DNA of 64,000 nucleotides. Source: Pusillibacter faecalis (GTDB lineage Bacteria > Bacillota > Clostridia > Oscillospirales > Oscillospiraceae). The notes beneath the pieces are model-generated. The model saw nothing but the letters and a program-made list of their open reading frames with translations. It did not search any database and had not been told where the DNA came from. The stretch is taken from positions 186,001-250,000 of the forward strand of contig NZ_AP023421.1 in the NCBI RefSeq assembly GCF_018408705.1. The letters run 5' to 3'. Each line of letters starts with the position of its first letter. The first letter of the stretch is position 1. The position numbers were made by a program, and so were the translations under genes. This document shows, piece by piece, positions 27,424 to 36,661 of this stretch.

Positions 27424-27451
27424 AGCCGCCCGGAACTCGTTCCGGGCGGCT
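27424..27451. terminator. Bidirectional terminator between the lipoprotein and dapA
   Basis: A perfect 13-base GC-rich stem (27424-27436 with 27439-27451) with a 2-base centre between converging genes. Confidence 0.75.
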
Positions 27452-27455
27452 CATT

Positions 27456-28349
27456 TCAGCTCTCCTGCAACAGTCGATATTGGACCAAGGTTTTTCGGAT
27501 ACGCTCCATCTGGATACCGTTTGCTTCGTACAGCGGAAGCCGTAAGGCACCCGCTTCCATCCCCAGCAGATTCATCGCCGCTTTGACGGGAATGGGGTTT
27601 ACCTCACAGAACATTGTGTCACAGAAATCCTTTAAGTACAGCTGCAGCTCTCTTGCGGCAGAGAAGTCTCCGTCCAGACAAAGAGATGCCAAGGCATGCA
27701 TCTCCGCTGGCAGGATATTCGCCGCCACAGAGATGACACCCACGCCTCCCAATGCGCAGATGGGGAGAGTCTCATCGTCATTGCCGGACCAGATATAAAA
27801 ATCCTCTGGGCAGAGGTTCAGGGTTCTCTGGAGATTGCCGAAATTACTGCTGGCCTCTTTGGTACCCATGATGTTCGGGTGTTTAGACAATTCCGCATAG
27901 CTCTCCGGTGCAATATTGACTCCGGTACGGGAGGGCACGTTATAAAGAATGATGGGCACATTCACCGCATCAGCAATGCAGGTATAGTGCCGAATGAGTC
28001 CCGGCTGGCTGGCTTTGTTGTAATATGGTGTCACCAGCAGCAAGCCATCAGCTCCGGCCCGCTCTGCATCCTTGGACAAAGCCAGAGCAGATTCTGTATT
28101 ATTGGAGCCGGCTCCAGCAATTACCGGAATCCGGCCATCAATATGCTCCACACAGAATTCAATGGTCCGCATCCGCTCACGATAGGTCATGGTGCTGGCC
28201 TCTCCTGTTGTGCCGCAGACGATGACAGCGTCTGTTCCGCCCTCCAACTGGAAGTCCAGAAGGCGGCCCATCGCGGCCAAATCTACGCTTTCATGAATGA
28301 ATGGCGTCACAATCGCCACACCGGAACCTTTAAAAATTGGCTGTTTCAT
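27456..28349 (-). CDS. dapA: 4-hydroxy-tetrahydrodipicolinate synthase
   Basis: A 297-residue class I aldolase: GTTGEASTM near residue 45, the YYNKASQPG loop near residue 108, YNVPSRTGVNI near 137 and the Schiff-base lysine in MGTKEASSNF near 164. It condenses pyruvate with aspartate semialdehyde in the lysine/DAP pathway. It shares the pathway and strand with asd upstream, but the asd terminator lies between them, so it has its own promoter. Confidence 0.95.
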   Translation of the reverse strand: MKQPIFKGSGVAIVTPFIHESVDLAAMGRLLDFQLEGGTDAVIVCGTTGEASTMTYRERMRTIEFCVEHIDGRIPVIAGAGSNNTESALALSKDAERAGADGLLLVTPYYNKASQPGLIRHYTCIADAVNVPIILYNVPSRTGVNIAPESYAELSKHPNIMGTKEASSNFGNLQRTLNLCPEDFYIWSGNDDETLPICALGGVGVISVAANILPAEMHALASLCLDGDFSAARELQLYLKDFCDTMFCEVNPIPVKAAMNLLGMEAGALRLPLYEANGIQMERIRKTLVQYRLLQES

Positions 28350-28428
28350 ACCTCTTCAACCCCTTCATAGAATGAAATCATAAAAGGCGAAAGACACCTT
28401 ATGATGACGCATGCACTACTGGAAAATA

Positions 28429-28459
28429 AAAACGGATGCTCTCTTTGAGCATCCGTTTT
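28429..28459 (-). terminator. Terminator after asd
   Basis: A 13-base perfect stem (28429-28441 with 28447-28459) followed on the minus strand by a T-rich run. It ends 16 bases beyond the asd stop. Confidence 0.85.
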
Positions 28460-28475
28460 CTTTCGTAGACAGGAT

Positions 28476-29567
28476 TTACTTGGCCTCTATATAGCCCTTG
28501 GCACACAGCAGCTCCGCCAGTAATACCGCACCGCCGGCGGCGCCGCGCAGCGTGTTGTGACTCAGGCCCACAAATTTATAATCGTATTGGGAGTCCTCCC
28601 GCAGGCGTCCCAGAGAGATGGCCATGCCGTGTTCCAGATTCCGGTCCAACTTGGTTTGGGGCCGATTGTCCTCCTCAAAGTAGTGTAGGAACTGCTTGGG
28701 CGCGGAGGGGAGCTCCAGTTCCTGTGCCGGCCCTCGAAAGGCCGCCCAATCCGCCTTGATTTGCTCAATGGAGGGCTTACTACCGTCCTGGAACTTCATG
28801 AAAACCGCCGCCATGTGTCCGTCCAGGCAAGCTACCCGGAAGCACTGAGCTGTGATCACTGGAGATTCTGCCTTGATAATTTTACCGTTTTCCAGATGTC
28901 CCCAAACCTTCAGCGGCTCCTGCTCAGATTTCTCCTCCTCGCCACCGATGTAGGGGATACAGTTGTCCACCATCTCCGGCCAACGCTCAAAGGTTTTGCC
29001 TGCACCAGAGATTGCTTGATAAGTACAAACCAGCGCCCGCTCCAACCCGTATTTCATCAGTGGGTGCAGGGCAGGGACATAGCTCTGGATGGAGCAGTTG
29101 GACTTGACAGCAATGAATCCACGCTTCGTTCCCAGCCGCTTGCGCTGGGCCTCAATGACATCAATATGATCGGCGTTGATCTCGGGGATTACCATGGGGA
29201 CGTCATCGGTCCAGCGGTTGGCGGAGTTATTGGAGATGATGGGGCACTCCAGTTTCGCATATCTCTCCTCCAGAGCACGAATTTCCTCTTTTTTCATATC
29301 CACGGCGCAAAAGCAGAAATCCACCATGCCAGCCAGCTTCTCTGCATCCGCGTCGGCATCCAGCACCGCCAGCTTCTTCGCCTCCTCAGGAATGGGAGTG
29401 GTCATAGCCCAGCGGCCCTGCACGGCCTCCTCATACGGCTTTCCGGCGCTGCGGCCGCTGGCGGCGATGGCAGTCAGCTGGAACCAGGGATGGTTTTCCA
29501 TCAGGGTAATAAAGCGCTGGCCCACCATTCCCGTTCCGCCAATAATCCCAACCTTGTACTGATTCAT
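28476..29567 (-). CDS. asd: Aspartate-semialdehyde dehydrogenase (archaeal/fungal type)
   Basis: A 363-residue enzyme with N-terminal NADP-binding GGTGMVGQRF (about residues 10-19) and catalytic Cys in KSNCSIQSYVPALHP (about 158). Its length and active-site phrase fit the yeast Hom2/archaeal class rather than the shorter classical bacterial class. It makes the substrate used by DapA. It is divergent from the SpoIID-like gene. Confidence 0.92.
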   Translation of the reverse strand: MNQYKVGIIGGTGMVGQRFITLMENHPWFQLTAIAASGRSAGKPYEEAVQGRWAMTTPIPEEAKKLAVLDADADAEKLAGMVDFCFCAVDMKKEEIRALEERYAKLECPIISNNSANRWTDDVPMVIPEINADHIDVIEAQRKRLGTKRGFIAVKSNCSIQSYVPALHPLMKYGLERALVCTYQAISGAGKTFERWPEMVDNCIPYIGGEEEKSEQEPLKVWGHLENGKIIKAESPVITAQCFRVACLDGHMAAVFMKFQDGSKPSIEQIKADWAAFRGPAQELELPSAPKQFLHYFEEDNRPQTKLDRNLEHGMAISLGRLREDSQYDYKFVGLSHNTLRGAAGGAVLLAELLCAKGYIEAK

Positions 29568-29628
29568 TCTAAATTCCTCCTAATCTCAGGCGGAATGGCA
29601 AAACTTGCACAATCCCGTCGATTTTTGG

Positions 29629-29657
29629 TTGATTGCTGTGCCGCTATATACTATAAT
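29629..29657 (+). promoter_or_regulatory. Possible promoter for the SpoIID-like gene
   Basis: TTGATT (29629-29634), a 17-base spacer and TATAAT (29652-29657), about 120 bases before the gene start. This looks like a sigma-A site. Confidence 0.45.
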
Positions 29658-29777
29658 ATGATGTACGCAGAATTGTGCGCACATTGTCGCTGTTTTTGAT
29701 AAGCGGACACTTGTCTTTCTTGTGTATCATACCATGTTTTTAACACAGGGTCAAGAGTTCTGGTGTTGGGAGGTTCT

Positions 29778-31166
29778 ATGAAAAAACGATTCCTTGCGAT
29801 GTTTGCTGTTGTGACATTTTTTATCCTAAGCGCGGTTCCCGCCTCAGCTGTTGTGAACGACACCATCAAGGTCGGTCTTCGTTATGGCTCCTCGGCCATG
29901 ACCTCAGCCAATCTGGAAAATGACGTGGGGGAGGGGTATGAGTTCGGCTATTTTGACAGTGACCGGAATTTTGTCTCTCTGGAATGGACGGATGAGACCA
30001 CGATTACCATGTCCCCTTCGGGCCATGGAACCATTCAAGTAACGGTCACGGGAACAGATGAGGTCCTGTATGAGTCTGATGGAGATACGCTGGGCGTTCT
30101 GCCATCGGGGCGAAGCACTGCCACCTGGTTCCGGGGTTACAGGTATCCTGGCGGATTTGAGTATGTTCTCTCTGGCGGACTTCTGAATGTGATCAATGTG
30201 GTGGATTTGGAGGAGTATGTAAAAGGCGTTATCCCGTATGAGATGAGCGGAAGCTGGCCGCTGGCTGCCTTGGAGGCGCAGGCCGTCTGCGCCCGTACCT
30301 ACGCCTGCCGGGACAGCAAGCATTTCAGCACTTACGGCTTTGACGTTTGCAACGGAACGGACTGCCAGGTTTACAACGGACTTGGCAGCGGTTCTTCCGC
30401 CGCCACGGACCGGAGCAACCAGGCGGTAGACAATACCGCCGGCCTCATGCTCTACTATGATGGTTATCTGGTTCAGGACGCCGTGTACCATGCCTCCAAC
30501 GGCGGCGCCACGGAGGACTCCAAAAACGTATGGGGAACCGACAAAGGCTATTTGAAGGGGAAGTCGGACCCTTATGAAGCCCAGACCAGCATCCCGAATT
30601 ACCAGTGGAGCGTTACATATACCGTAGACGAGCTAAGCTGGATTCTGGATCAAAAGGGGTATGATGTGGGCACGGTACAGGATGTTTATGTCTCAGAATA
30701 CACACCGTCAGGCAATGTGCGGGCCGTCACCTTTGTTGGTACCAAAGGAACCAAAACTGTTACAGGTGAGACCTGCCGGACCATCTTTTACAGCAGCACC
30801 TATGGAAAGTCTGTCAGCAGCATGCGCTTTTCCATCCAGGGCGGCAGCGGTGGTGCCGGCGGCGTTTATGTGAATGGTTCTGGTACCTGCTTGCCCTCGT
30901 TAGAGGGTATCTCTGTGATCTCCTCTGGTGGTACCAGTACCTTGCAGGGAAGCTCTGTATCTGTGATCTCCTCCGCAGGTACTTCCACAGTGAACGGAGG
31001 AACCAGCACAGCGGCTGTGCCAAACGCCGGAACCTTTACCATTACCGGAAGCGGAAACGGCCATAATGTAGGGCTCAGCCAGTACGGCGCAAAGGCCATG
31101 GCAGAACTTGGGTATACTTATGAGGAAATCCTCCAATTTTATTATACGGATATTACCATCTGGTAA
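29778..31166 (+). CDS. SpoIID/LytB domain-containing protein
   Basis: A 462-residue secreted protein with a cleavable signal peptide (about residues 1-25) and the SpoIID domain: LEEYVKGVIPYEMSGSWPLA, then LEAQAVCARTYA, and near the end GNGHNVGLSQYGAKAMAE. SpoIID is a lytic transglycosylase that remodels peptidoglycan during engulfment; LytB-type relatives act in vegetative cells. A Ser/Thr/Gly-rich insert (about residues 380-425) interrupts the last part of the domain. It may be sporulation-specific or vegetative. Confidence 0.85.
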   Translation: MKKRFLAMFAVVTFFILSAVPASAVVNDTIKVGLRYGSSAMTSANLENDVGEGYEFGYFDSDRNFVSLEWTDETTITMSPSGHGTIQVTVTGTDEVLYESDGDTLGVLPSGRSTATWFRGYRYPGGFEYVLSGGLLNVINVVDLEEYVKGVIPYEMSGSWPLAALEAQAVCARTYACRDSKHFSTYGFDVCNGTDCQVYNGLGSGSSAATDRSNQAVDNTAGLMLYYDGYLVQDAVYHASNGGATEDSKNVWGTDKGYLKGKSDPYEAQTSIPNYQWSVTYTVDELSWILDQKGYDVGTVQDVYVSEYTPSGNVRAVTFVGTKGTKTVTGETCRTIFYSSTYGKSVSSMRFSIQGGSGGAGGVYVNGSGTCLPSLEGISVISSGGTSTLQGSSVSVISSAGTSTVNGGTSTAAVPNAGTFTITGSGNGHNVGLSQYGAKAMAELGYTYEEILQFYYTDITIW

Positions 31167-31181
31167 ATGGATAGGAACGAT

Positions 31182-32207
31182 ATGAAAACCAGTGACTTTT
31201 ACTACGAGCTCCCTCCGGAGCTGATCGCCCAAACCCCGATTGAAAAGCGGGATAATTCCCGTTTGATGACACTGAGCAGAGAAAACGGGGCAATAGGGCA
31301 TCACCATTTTTACGAGCTGCCAGAGTTTCTGAACCCCGGCGACTGCTTGATTTTGAATGACTCCCGTGTTCTCCCGGCACGTCTGTTGGGCCAGCGTCTT
31401 CCGGGGGGAGGCGCCTGCGAAGTATTGTTACTCATTGACCGGGGCGACAAAACATGGGAATGTCTCGTGCGCCCGGGCCGGAAGATGCATCCTGGCGCCA
31501 GACTTTCCTTTGGAAACGGGGAGCTGACAGCAGAGATCGCCGGTGAGGTAGAGGGAGGAAATCGCTTGGTCCGCTTCCAATATGACGGCATTTTTTTGGA
31601 GGTTTTAGAGCGCCTCGGTAAAATGCCCCTGCCGCCCTACATCAAGGAGGAACTGGCAGACCGGGAGCGGTATCAGACCGTCTATTCCAAAGTCGTTGGC
31701 AGTGCAGCAGCTCCCACTGCGGGACTGCACTTTACAAAACCGCTGCTGGAGGCGATTGCAGCCAAGGGCGTCGATATTGGTTCTATCACACTCCATGTTG
31801 GCCTTGGAACCTTTCGACCTGTTAAGGAAAAAAACATTACAGATCATGAAATGCATAGCGAATACTGCGTGATCTCCCAGGAGACGGCAGACCTCATCAA
31901 CCGTACCAAGGCGCGGGGCGGAAGATGTGTCTGTGTCGGTACCACCTCCTGCCGGACTCTGGAATCCTGGGCCAGAGAGGACGGTACCATGGAGGCCAAG
32001 GCCGGATGGACCGATATCTATATCTATCCAGGGTACAAGTTTAAGGTGATGGATGCTCTGATAACTAACTTCCATCTGCCGGAGAGTACACTGATCATGT
32101 TGGTGTCCGCTTTTGCGGGGCGGGAGCATGTGTTGGCGGCTTATGAGGAAGCCGTCAGAGAGCGTTACCGGTTCTTCAGCTTTGGCGATGCGATGCTTCT
32201 CTATTGA
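31182..32207 (+). CDS. queA: tRNA preQ1(34) S-adenosylmethionine ribosyltransferase-isomerase
   Basis: A 341-residue QueA with the conserved DFYYELPPELIAQTP start, a central GSAAAPTAGLHFT block and C-terminal ITNFHLPESTLIMLVSAF. It transfers ribosyl from SAM to preQ1 in tRNA wobble G34. The start at 31182 follows AGGA; 31167 is in frame but lacks a site. It forms an operon with tgt, separated by one small ORF. Confidence 0.95.
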   Translation: MKTSDFYYELPPELIAQTPIEKRDNSRLMTLSRENGAIGHHHFYELPEFLNPGDCLILNDSRVLPARLLGQRLPGGGACEVLLLIDRGDKTWECLVRPGRKMHPGARLSFGNGELTAEIAGEVEGGNRLVRFQYDGIFLEVLERLGKMPLPPYIKEELADRERYQTVYSKVVGSAAAPTAGLHFTKPLLEAIAAKGVDIGSITLHVGLGTFRPVKEKNITDHEMHSEYCVISQETADLINRTKARGGRCVCVGTTSCRTLESWAREDGTMEAKAGWTDIYIYPGYKFKVMDALITNFHLPESTLIMLVSAFAGREHVLAAYEEAVRERYRFFSFGDAMLLY

Positions 32208-32449
32208 GGCCGCTGCTCGGACATCCCATAAAGCAGGATAGTCAAGAGCGATATCTAAGGAAATTGATAGACTTACTCAATCTCGGTCCCGTGCTGGCGG
32301 GAAACTTGCAGCGCGCCGGAATCCAGACACTGGAGGCGCTGTGGAAGCTTGGTGTGCAGAGGGGCCTCCGCATCCGGCAGGATGTGGACCTGACTGCCTG
32401 CTTTCACCAGTTCAATGCGCTGACTACGGGCTGCGATCAAATCAAATAG
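32204..32449 (+). CDS. TfoX C-terminal-like small helix-hairpin-helix protein
   Basis: An 81-residue frame between queA and tgt. Residues about 24-52 (LNLGPVLAGNLQRAGIQTLE) resemble the C-terminal domain of TfoX-like proteins, a helix-hairpin-helix fold. TTG start overlapping the queA stop; the start is uncertain and an internal TTG at 32264 next to AAGGA is an alternative. Function unknown. Confidence 0.6.
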   Translation: MRPLLGHPIKQDSQERYLRKLIDLLNLGPVLAGNLQRAGIQTLEALWKLGVQRGLRIRQDVDLTACFHQFNALTTGCDQIK

Positions 32450-32461
32450 GAGAGACTCTAT

Positions 32462-33595
32462 ATGTTTCAAGTTCTCAAAACCGAAGGCCGCGCGCGGCGC
32501 GGTGAGTTTTCCTGTACCCACGGCGGCGTGGTGCAGACGCCTGTTTTTATGAATGTAGGGACTCAGGCCGCCATCAAAGGCGGCGTCTCTGCGGATGACC
32601 TGCGGGAGGTTGGCTGCCAGATTGAACTGAGCAATACCTATCATCTGCATCTGAGGCCCGGCGATCAAATTGTTCGGAAATTGGGCGGACTCCACAAATT
32701 CATGCGCTGGGACGGTCCGATTCTGACGGATTCCGGTGGCTTTCAGGTATTTTCTTTGGCGTCTCTCCGAAAAATCAAGGAGGAAGGTGTCTATTTTGCC
32801 TCCCACATTGACGGTCACAAGATCTTTATGGGACCCGAGGAGTCCATGCGCATCCAGTCCAACCTGGGCAGCGACATTGCTATGGCCTTTGACGAGTGTG
32901 TGGAGAACCCCGCCACTTATGAGTACGCCAGGGCTAGCTGCGAGCGGACACTCCGCTGGTTAGAACGGTGTAAGGTAGAGCACGACCGGCTGAACACGCT
33001 GCCAGACACGGTGAATCCCAACCAAATGCTCTTTGGAATTAACCAGGGCGCCACCTTTGCAGACTTGCGGGCCTGGCACATGCAGCAGATTGCCAGAATT
33101 GACTGTGACGGCTTTGCCATCGGCGGCCTGGCAGTGGGAGAGCCGGCAGAGGTCATGTATGAGATGATTGACGTAGTGGAGCCTTTCATGCCCAAGGAAA
33201 AGCCACGCTATCTAATGGGAGTTGGGACTCCCAGCAACATCATTGAGGCGGTCAGCCGGGGCGTTGATTTTTTTGACTGCGTCATGCCATCCCGCAACGG
33301 CCGCCACGGCAAGCTCTTCACTTGGGAGGGGACCGTGAACATCATGAATGAGAAATACCAGGCTGACGAGCGCCCCATCAGCGAGCACTGCAGCTGTCCG
33401 GTGTGCTGCCGGTATTCCAGGGCGTATCTTCGCCATCTATTCAAGGCGGACGAGGTCTTGGCATTGCGGCTGGCCGTACTGCACAACTTATATTTCTATA
33501 ATGAGCTGATGGCTTGTATCCGCAAGGCGTTAGATGAGGGGAACTTCGCAGCTTTTCGGGCGCAGTACAGTGGCCAGCTGGAAAAGCGGGTATAG
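32462..33595 (+). CDS. tgt: tRNA-guanine transglycosylase
   Basis: A 377-residue Tgt: catalytic Asp in LTDSGGFQVFSL (about residue 92), base-binding GGLAVGEP and the Zn-binding site CSCPVCCRYSRAYLRHL near residue 315. Inserts preQ1 at G34 of tRNAs with GUN anticodons. The queA partner lies just upstream. Confidence 0.96.
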   Translation: MFQVLKTEGRARRGEFSCTHGGVVQTPVFMNVGTQAAIKGGVSADDLREVGCQIELSNTYHLHLRPGDQIVRKLGGLHKFMRWDGPILTDSGGFQVFSLASLRKIKEEGVYFASHIDGHKIFMGPEESMRIQSNLGSDIAMAFDECVENPATYEYARASCERTLRWLERCKVEHDRLNTLPDTVNPNQMLFGINQGATFADLRAWHMQQIARIDCDGFAIGGLAVGEPAEVMYEMIDVVEPFMPKEKPRYLMGVGTPSNIIEAVSRGVDFFDCVMPSRNGRHGKLFTWEGTVNIMNEKYQADERPISEHCSCPVCCRYSRAYLRHLFKADEVLALRLAVLHNLYFYNELMACIRKALDEGNFAAFRAQYSGQLEKRV

Positions 33596-33616
33596 GCGTA
33601 ATATGTAAAAAAGAGC

Positions 33617-33644
33617 TTGCAAAAACGGATGATTCTGGTATAAT
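33617..33644 (+). promoter_or_regulatory. Promoter of yajC
   Basis: TTGCAA (33617-33622), a 16-base spacer and TATAAT (33639-33644), 52 bases before the yajC start. Confidence 0.55.
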
Positions 33645-33696
33645 GGATATCATTCTGAGTTCGCTCTGAATTTGCTGATGAAAAGGAGATTTTACC

Positions 33697-34068
33697 ATGG
33701 AATCCATAATTATGATCGTCTTAATGTTCGCTCTGCTGTACTTCATGCTGATCCGACCTGAAAAAAAGCGGAAACAGCAGGCCCAGCAGATGCGAGATGG
33801 TTTGAAGAAGGGCGATACCATCACCACCATTGGCGGTATTATTGGCAAGGTGGTGTCTATTGATAAAGATACCTTTGTGATTGAGACCAGCGAGGATCGT
33901 GTGCGGGTACAGTTTGCCAAGTGGGCATTGTCTACTGTGGGTGTCCAGACCGGCGAGCAGCCCGAGGCCAAAAAGAAGGAAGAGTCTGCCGCTACAGAGG
34001 GCGCTGATTCTTCAACTCCTGCCGAGGTTCCTGCGGAGACCACTTCTGAGACAGATGAAGAAAAATAA
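33697..34068 (+). CDS. yajC: Preprotein translocase subunit YajC
   Basis: A 123-residue protein: one membrane span (residues 2-22), then KRKQQAQQMRDGLKKGDTI typical of YajC, and an acidic Ala/Glu/Ser-rich tail (about 88-123). It is an accessory of the SecDF-YidC complex. Its place after tgt is conserved widely. Confidence 0.93.
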   Translation: MESIIMIVLMFALLYFMLIRPEKKRKQQAQQMRDGLKKGDTITTIGGIIGKVVSIDKDTFVIETSEDRVRVQFAKWALSTVGVQTGEQPEAKKKEESAATEGADSSTPAEVPAETTSETDEEK

Positions 34069-34090
34069 GCTGATTTGATCATAAAAGCAT

Positions 34091-34139
34091 CCTCCCTTGG
34101 AATATGCTCCATTGACGAGCTATTGCAAGGGAGGAGTTT
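34091..34139 (+). terminator. Terminator hairpin whose stem contains the next gene's ribosome site
   Basis: A long imperfect stem (34091-34109 with 34117-34134) followed by a T-run. The 3' arm contains AGGGAGGAG, the ribosome site of the gene at 34142, so the structure could both stop yajC transcripts and hide that site. Confidence 0.65.
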
Positions 34140-34141
34140 TT

Positions 34142-34543
34142 ATGGGCAAAAAAAAGACTACGGCTGCGATATGGACCGTATTCCTCAGGGGAAGCATGCT
34201 GTCACTAGGCATATACTTTGCAGGAATTCTACTGCTGGCATTATTGCTGGTAAAAGGGGCGATACCCGAAAGCGGTGCCTTTCCTGTGACGGCAGTGCTG
34301 TGCTTTTTGTCTGCTATGAGTGGGGGACTGCTTACGGCACGACAATCTCCATGGGGAACCCTGCCGTCCGCTTTACTCAACACCCTCGTCTTTGCTGGAA
34401 TTTTGATCGCGGCGGGAGCCATCTGCTGGCAGGGAATCACCTGGTATGGTCATGGAAGTATTCTGCTTCTGTGTGCCTTGGCAGGAGGCGTAGTGGCGGG
34501 TATCTTGGGCGGACGCAGGAGCCACCGCCGCAAACGTAAATAG
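34142..34543 (+). CDS. TIGR04086 family membrane protein
   Basis: A 133-residue membrane protein with four predicted spans (about residues 14-36, 44-64, 74-94, 101-121) and a very basic C-terminus (RRSHRRKRK). Matches the YrzE/TIGR04086 family found near yajC in Firmicutes; function unknown. The start at 34142 follows AGGGAGGAG. Confidence 0.75.
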   Translation: MGKKKTTAAIWTVFLRGSMLSLGIYFAGILLLALLLVKGAIPESGAFPVTAVLCFLSAMSGGLLTARQSPWGTLPSALLNTLVFAGILIAAGAICWQGITWYGHGSILLLCALAGGVVAGILGGRRSHRRKRK

Positions 34544-34891
34544 AAGCTTTGTGAAAATTCACAAAAATCAAGGAGGACTCTGCTTGCGGGTGACAGAAAC
34601 CACATCGTGAAGTTGTATCACTGGTTGTTGGCGGAAAAGGGCAGATATGGGGGAGATGTGAAAAAGATGCCCACCATATCTTGTCCTTTTTCTTCTTAAA
34701 TTTTACTTTGTTTCTTTAGTTTACATAATTTAATTTACATAATATTTTGGCATAACCAACAAAAAGGAGTTTTTTTCTCCAAATTCCTTGATAAAACTGG
34801 AAATTTGAATTATAGTAAGATCATAAATAGTTTACGTCAACCAATCATAAGCTGGTGCTCCTGCGCATAGGATGCAGTGAGGTGAGCCAGA
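34544..34891 (+). other. AT-rich intergenic region before spoIIM
   Basis: Contains no established gene. The second half (from about 34680) is very AT-rich. A good AAGGAGG site at 34570 leads to a TTG-start frame of only eight codons, whose stop overlaps (GTGA) a 30-codon frame at 34607-34699. No clear sigma-E promoter could be assigned for spoIIM. Confidence 0.4.
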
Positions 34892-35515
34892 TTGGATTGG
34901 AAGAAACAAAGCCACACAGGGCAGACATCTTTGTTGCTTCGTTTGGTGTTGTTAGCCCTCTTTTTTTTGGGCGGCATTTTTTTGGGACAGGTCCTGGCAG
35001 GAAAAGTTCCGGATGCTACCGGTCAGGAGCTAACAGAGTATCTGCGTGGATATGTGGCTCTGGAGGCCGGTGTGACACCCCAGGCAATGCTGTCAGCGCT
35101 GGTGCTCTATTACCGCTATCCGCTTTTTGCGGTTCTTCTTGGGTTTGCATCCATTGGGGTGGCGCTGCTGCCGTGCTTAACGGCAGCATTTGGTTTTTCG
35201 TTATCGTTTTCTGTCTGCTGTTTTACTGCTTCGTTTGGTGGAAATGGTGTTTTGCTTGCACTGGCGGTTTTTGGAGTGCGGTGTGCGGTGACATTGCCGG
35301 TATTTTTTCTTCTGGCCGTTCCTGCGTGGGGAAATTCCGCGGCACTGGCGTTAGCGTCCCTTGGGAGGGGACGGCGCACAGCGCCTATCGTTTACGGTCG
35401 TACCTGGTGGCTTCGGGTCGCAGTATGTGCTGGGATTTTGCTGGCTGGCATGTGTATGGATTTGTTTTTTTCACAGTGGCTACTTCAGGCGGTCCTGGGC
35501 CGTATTTTGGTGTGA
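34892..35515 (+). CDS. spoIIM: Stage II sporulation protein M-like
   Basis: A 207-residue membrane protein with five predicted spans and a basic N-terminus. Sequence similarity to SpoIIM is moderate (GGIFLGQVLAGKV start; small-residue-rich middle). Support comes from the position directly before xerD, as in Bacillus. SpoIIM is part of the DMP engulfment machine with SpoIID and SpoIIP. TTG start with GAGGTGAG upstream. Confidence 0.75.
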   Translation: MDWKKQSHTGQTSLLLRLVLLALFFLGGIFLGQVLAGKVPDATGQELTEYLRGYVALEAGVTPQAMLSALVLYYRYPLFAVLLGFASIGVALLPCLTAAFGFSLSFSVCCFTASFGGNGVLLALAVFGVRCAVTLPVFFLLAVPAWGNSAALALASLGRGRRTAPIVYGRTWWLRVAVCAGILLAGMCMDLFFSQWLLQAVLGRILV

Positions 35516-35539
35516 GTTATTTGAGGAGGAGGGCTTCAC

Positions 35540-36421
35540 ATGGATGATATTGCCCGTTATGGTGCATATCTGGCAAATGAGAAGAATGCCTCTCAAAATA
35601 CGATCAGCTCCTACTTGCGGGATGTCACCCAGTTTGCAGAGTACTTGCAGAACACACAGAGCTGCGGACTTCGCTTGGCAACCGGAGATATGATCCGCAG
35701 CTATATGTACTGGATGCAGGGACACGGAAAATCCGCCTCTTCTGTGACAAGGTTTTTGGCCTCCGTCAAATCCTTTTATAATTTTCTGGTTGGAAACCGT
35801 GATATGAAATCAAACCCTGCTAAGGGCATTACTGCTGCGAAGGCAGAGCGAAAATATCCTGAGATTCTCACCAGCAAAGAAGTAGAGCTATTTTTGGAAC
35901 AGCCCCAGTGCGTGGATGCAAAGGGTTTTCGGGATCACGCCATGCTGGAACTGCTATATGCCACTGGTATCCGGGTTAGTGAGCTGATCTCTTTGAATTT
36001 GGGTGATTTTAATGCAGCCGGCGGTTTTATCCGCTGTGAAAGCCGTGGCAAGGAGCGAATGATCCCGCTGTACCACACCGCTATCAAAGCCATTCAGGAT
36101 TATGTGAAAAATGTACGTCCTCAACTGATCTCTGATAGCAGTGAGGAAGCCCTGTTCGTGAATATGAACGGTGAACGCATGAGCCGGCAGGGCTTCTGGA
36201 AGATTATCAAATTCTATCAGGAAAAGGCCGGCATCCAAAAGGACATCACCCCACACACTCTTCGTCACTCCTTTGCGGTACATCTGTTAGAAAATGGTGC
36301 GGATCTACGGTCTATTCAAGAAATGCTGGGGCATGCGGATATCTCCTCCACGCAAATCTACACCCATGTGATCAAACGGCAGCTGAAAGATGTCTATCAA
36401 AAAGCACATCCGCGGGCATGA
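35540..36421 (+). CDS. xerD: Site-specific tyrosine recombinase XerD
   Basis: A 293-residue recombinase with an N-terminal SAM-like core-binding domain (1-95) and a catalytic domain with Arg145 (TGIRVSELI), His239/Arg242 (HTLRHSF), His265 (LGHADISS) and Tyr274. It acts with a partner on dif to resolve chromosome dimers. Its position after spoIIM is the usual one for XerD (RipX). A second Xer protein is encoded at 45903-46952. Confidence 0.92.
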   Translation: MDDIARYGAYLANEKNASQNTISSYLRDVTQFAEYLQNTQSCGLRLATGDMIRSYMYWMQGHGKSASSVTRFLASVKSFYNFLVGNRDMKSNPAKGITAAKAERKYPEILTSKEVELFLEQPQCVDAKGFRDHAMLELLYATGIRVSELISLNLGDFNAAGGFIRCESRGKERMIPLYHTAIKAIQDYVKNVRPQLISDSSEEALFVNMNGERMSRQGFWKIIKFYQEKAGIQKDITPHTLRHSFAVHLLENGADLRSIQEMLGHADISSTQIYTHVIKRQLKDVYQKAHPRA

Positions 36422-36543
36422 AGAGCACAGGGTGCGATTAGCATCTCGCTAATAAGCGCATTGATTGCGGCAGGCGGTGTCTTCGCCGCAACTGATGTTC
36501 CGCTGATGACAAAATTTTTCAAGATCAAGAAACAAAACGCAGT

Positions 36544-36581
36544 GGAAACAGCAGCATGGCATTTGCCGCGCTGCTGTTTCC
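36544..36581 (+). terminator. Hairpin between xerD and the ECF sigma gene
   Basis: A perfect 12-base stem (36544-36555 with 36570-36581), 14-base loop and a weak AT-rich tail. Confidence 0.55.
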
Positions 36582-36661
36582 TTATATTAAACATATTAAA
36601 AGTTCGGAAAATAAAATCCGCTTCCGAAAACTCTAATATGCAGATAGAGAGGGGGGAGCGC

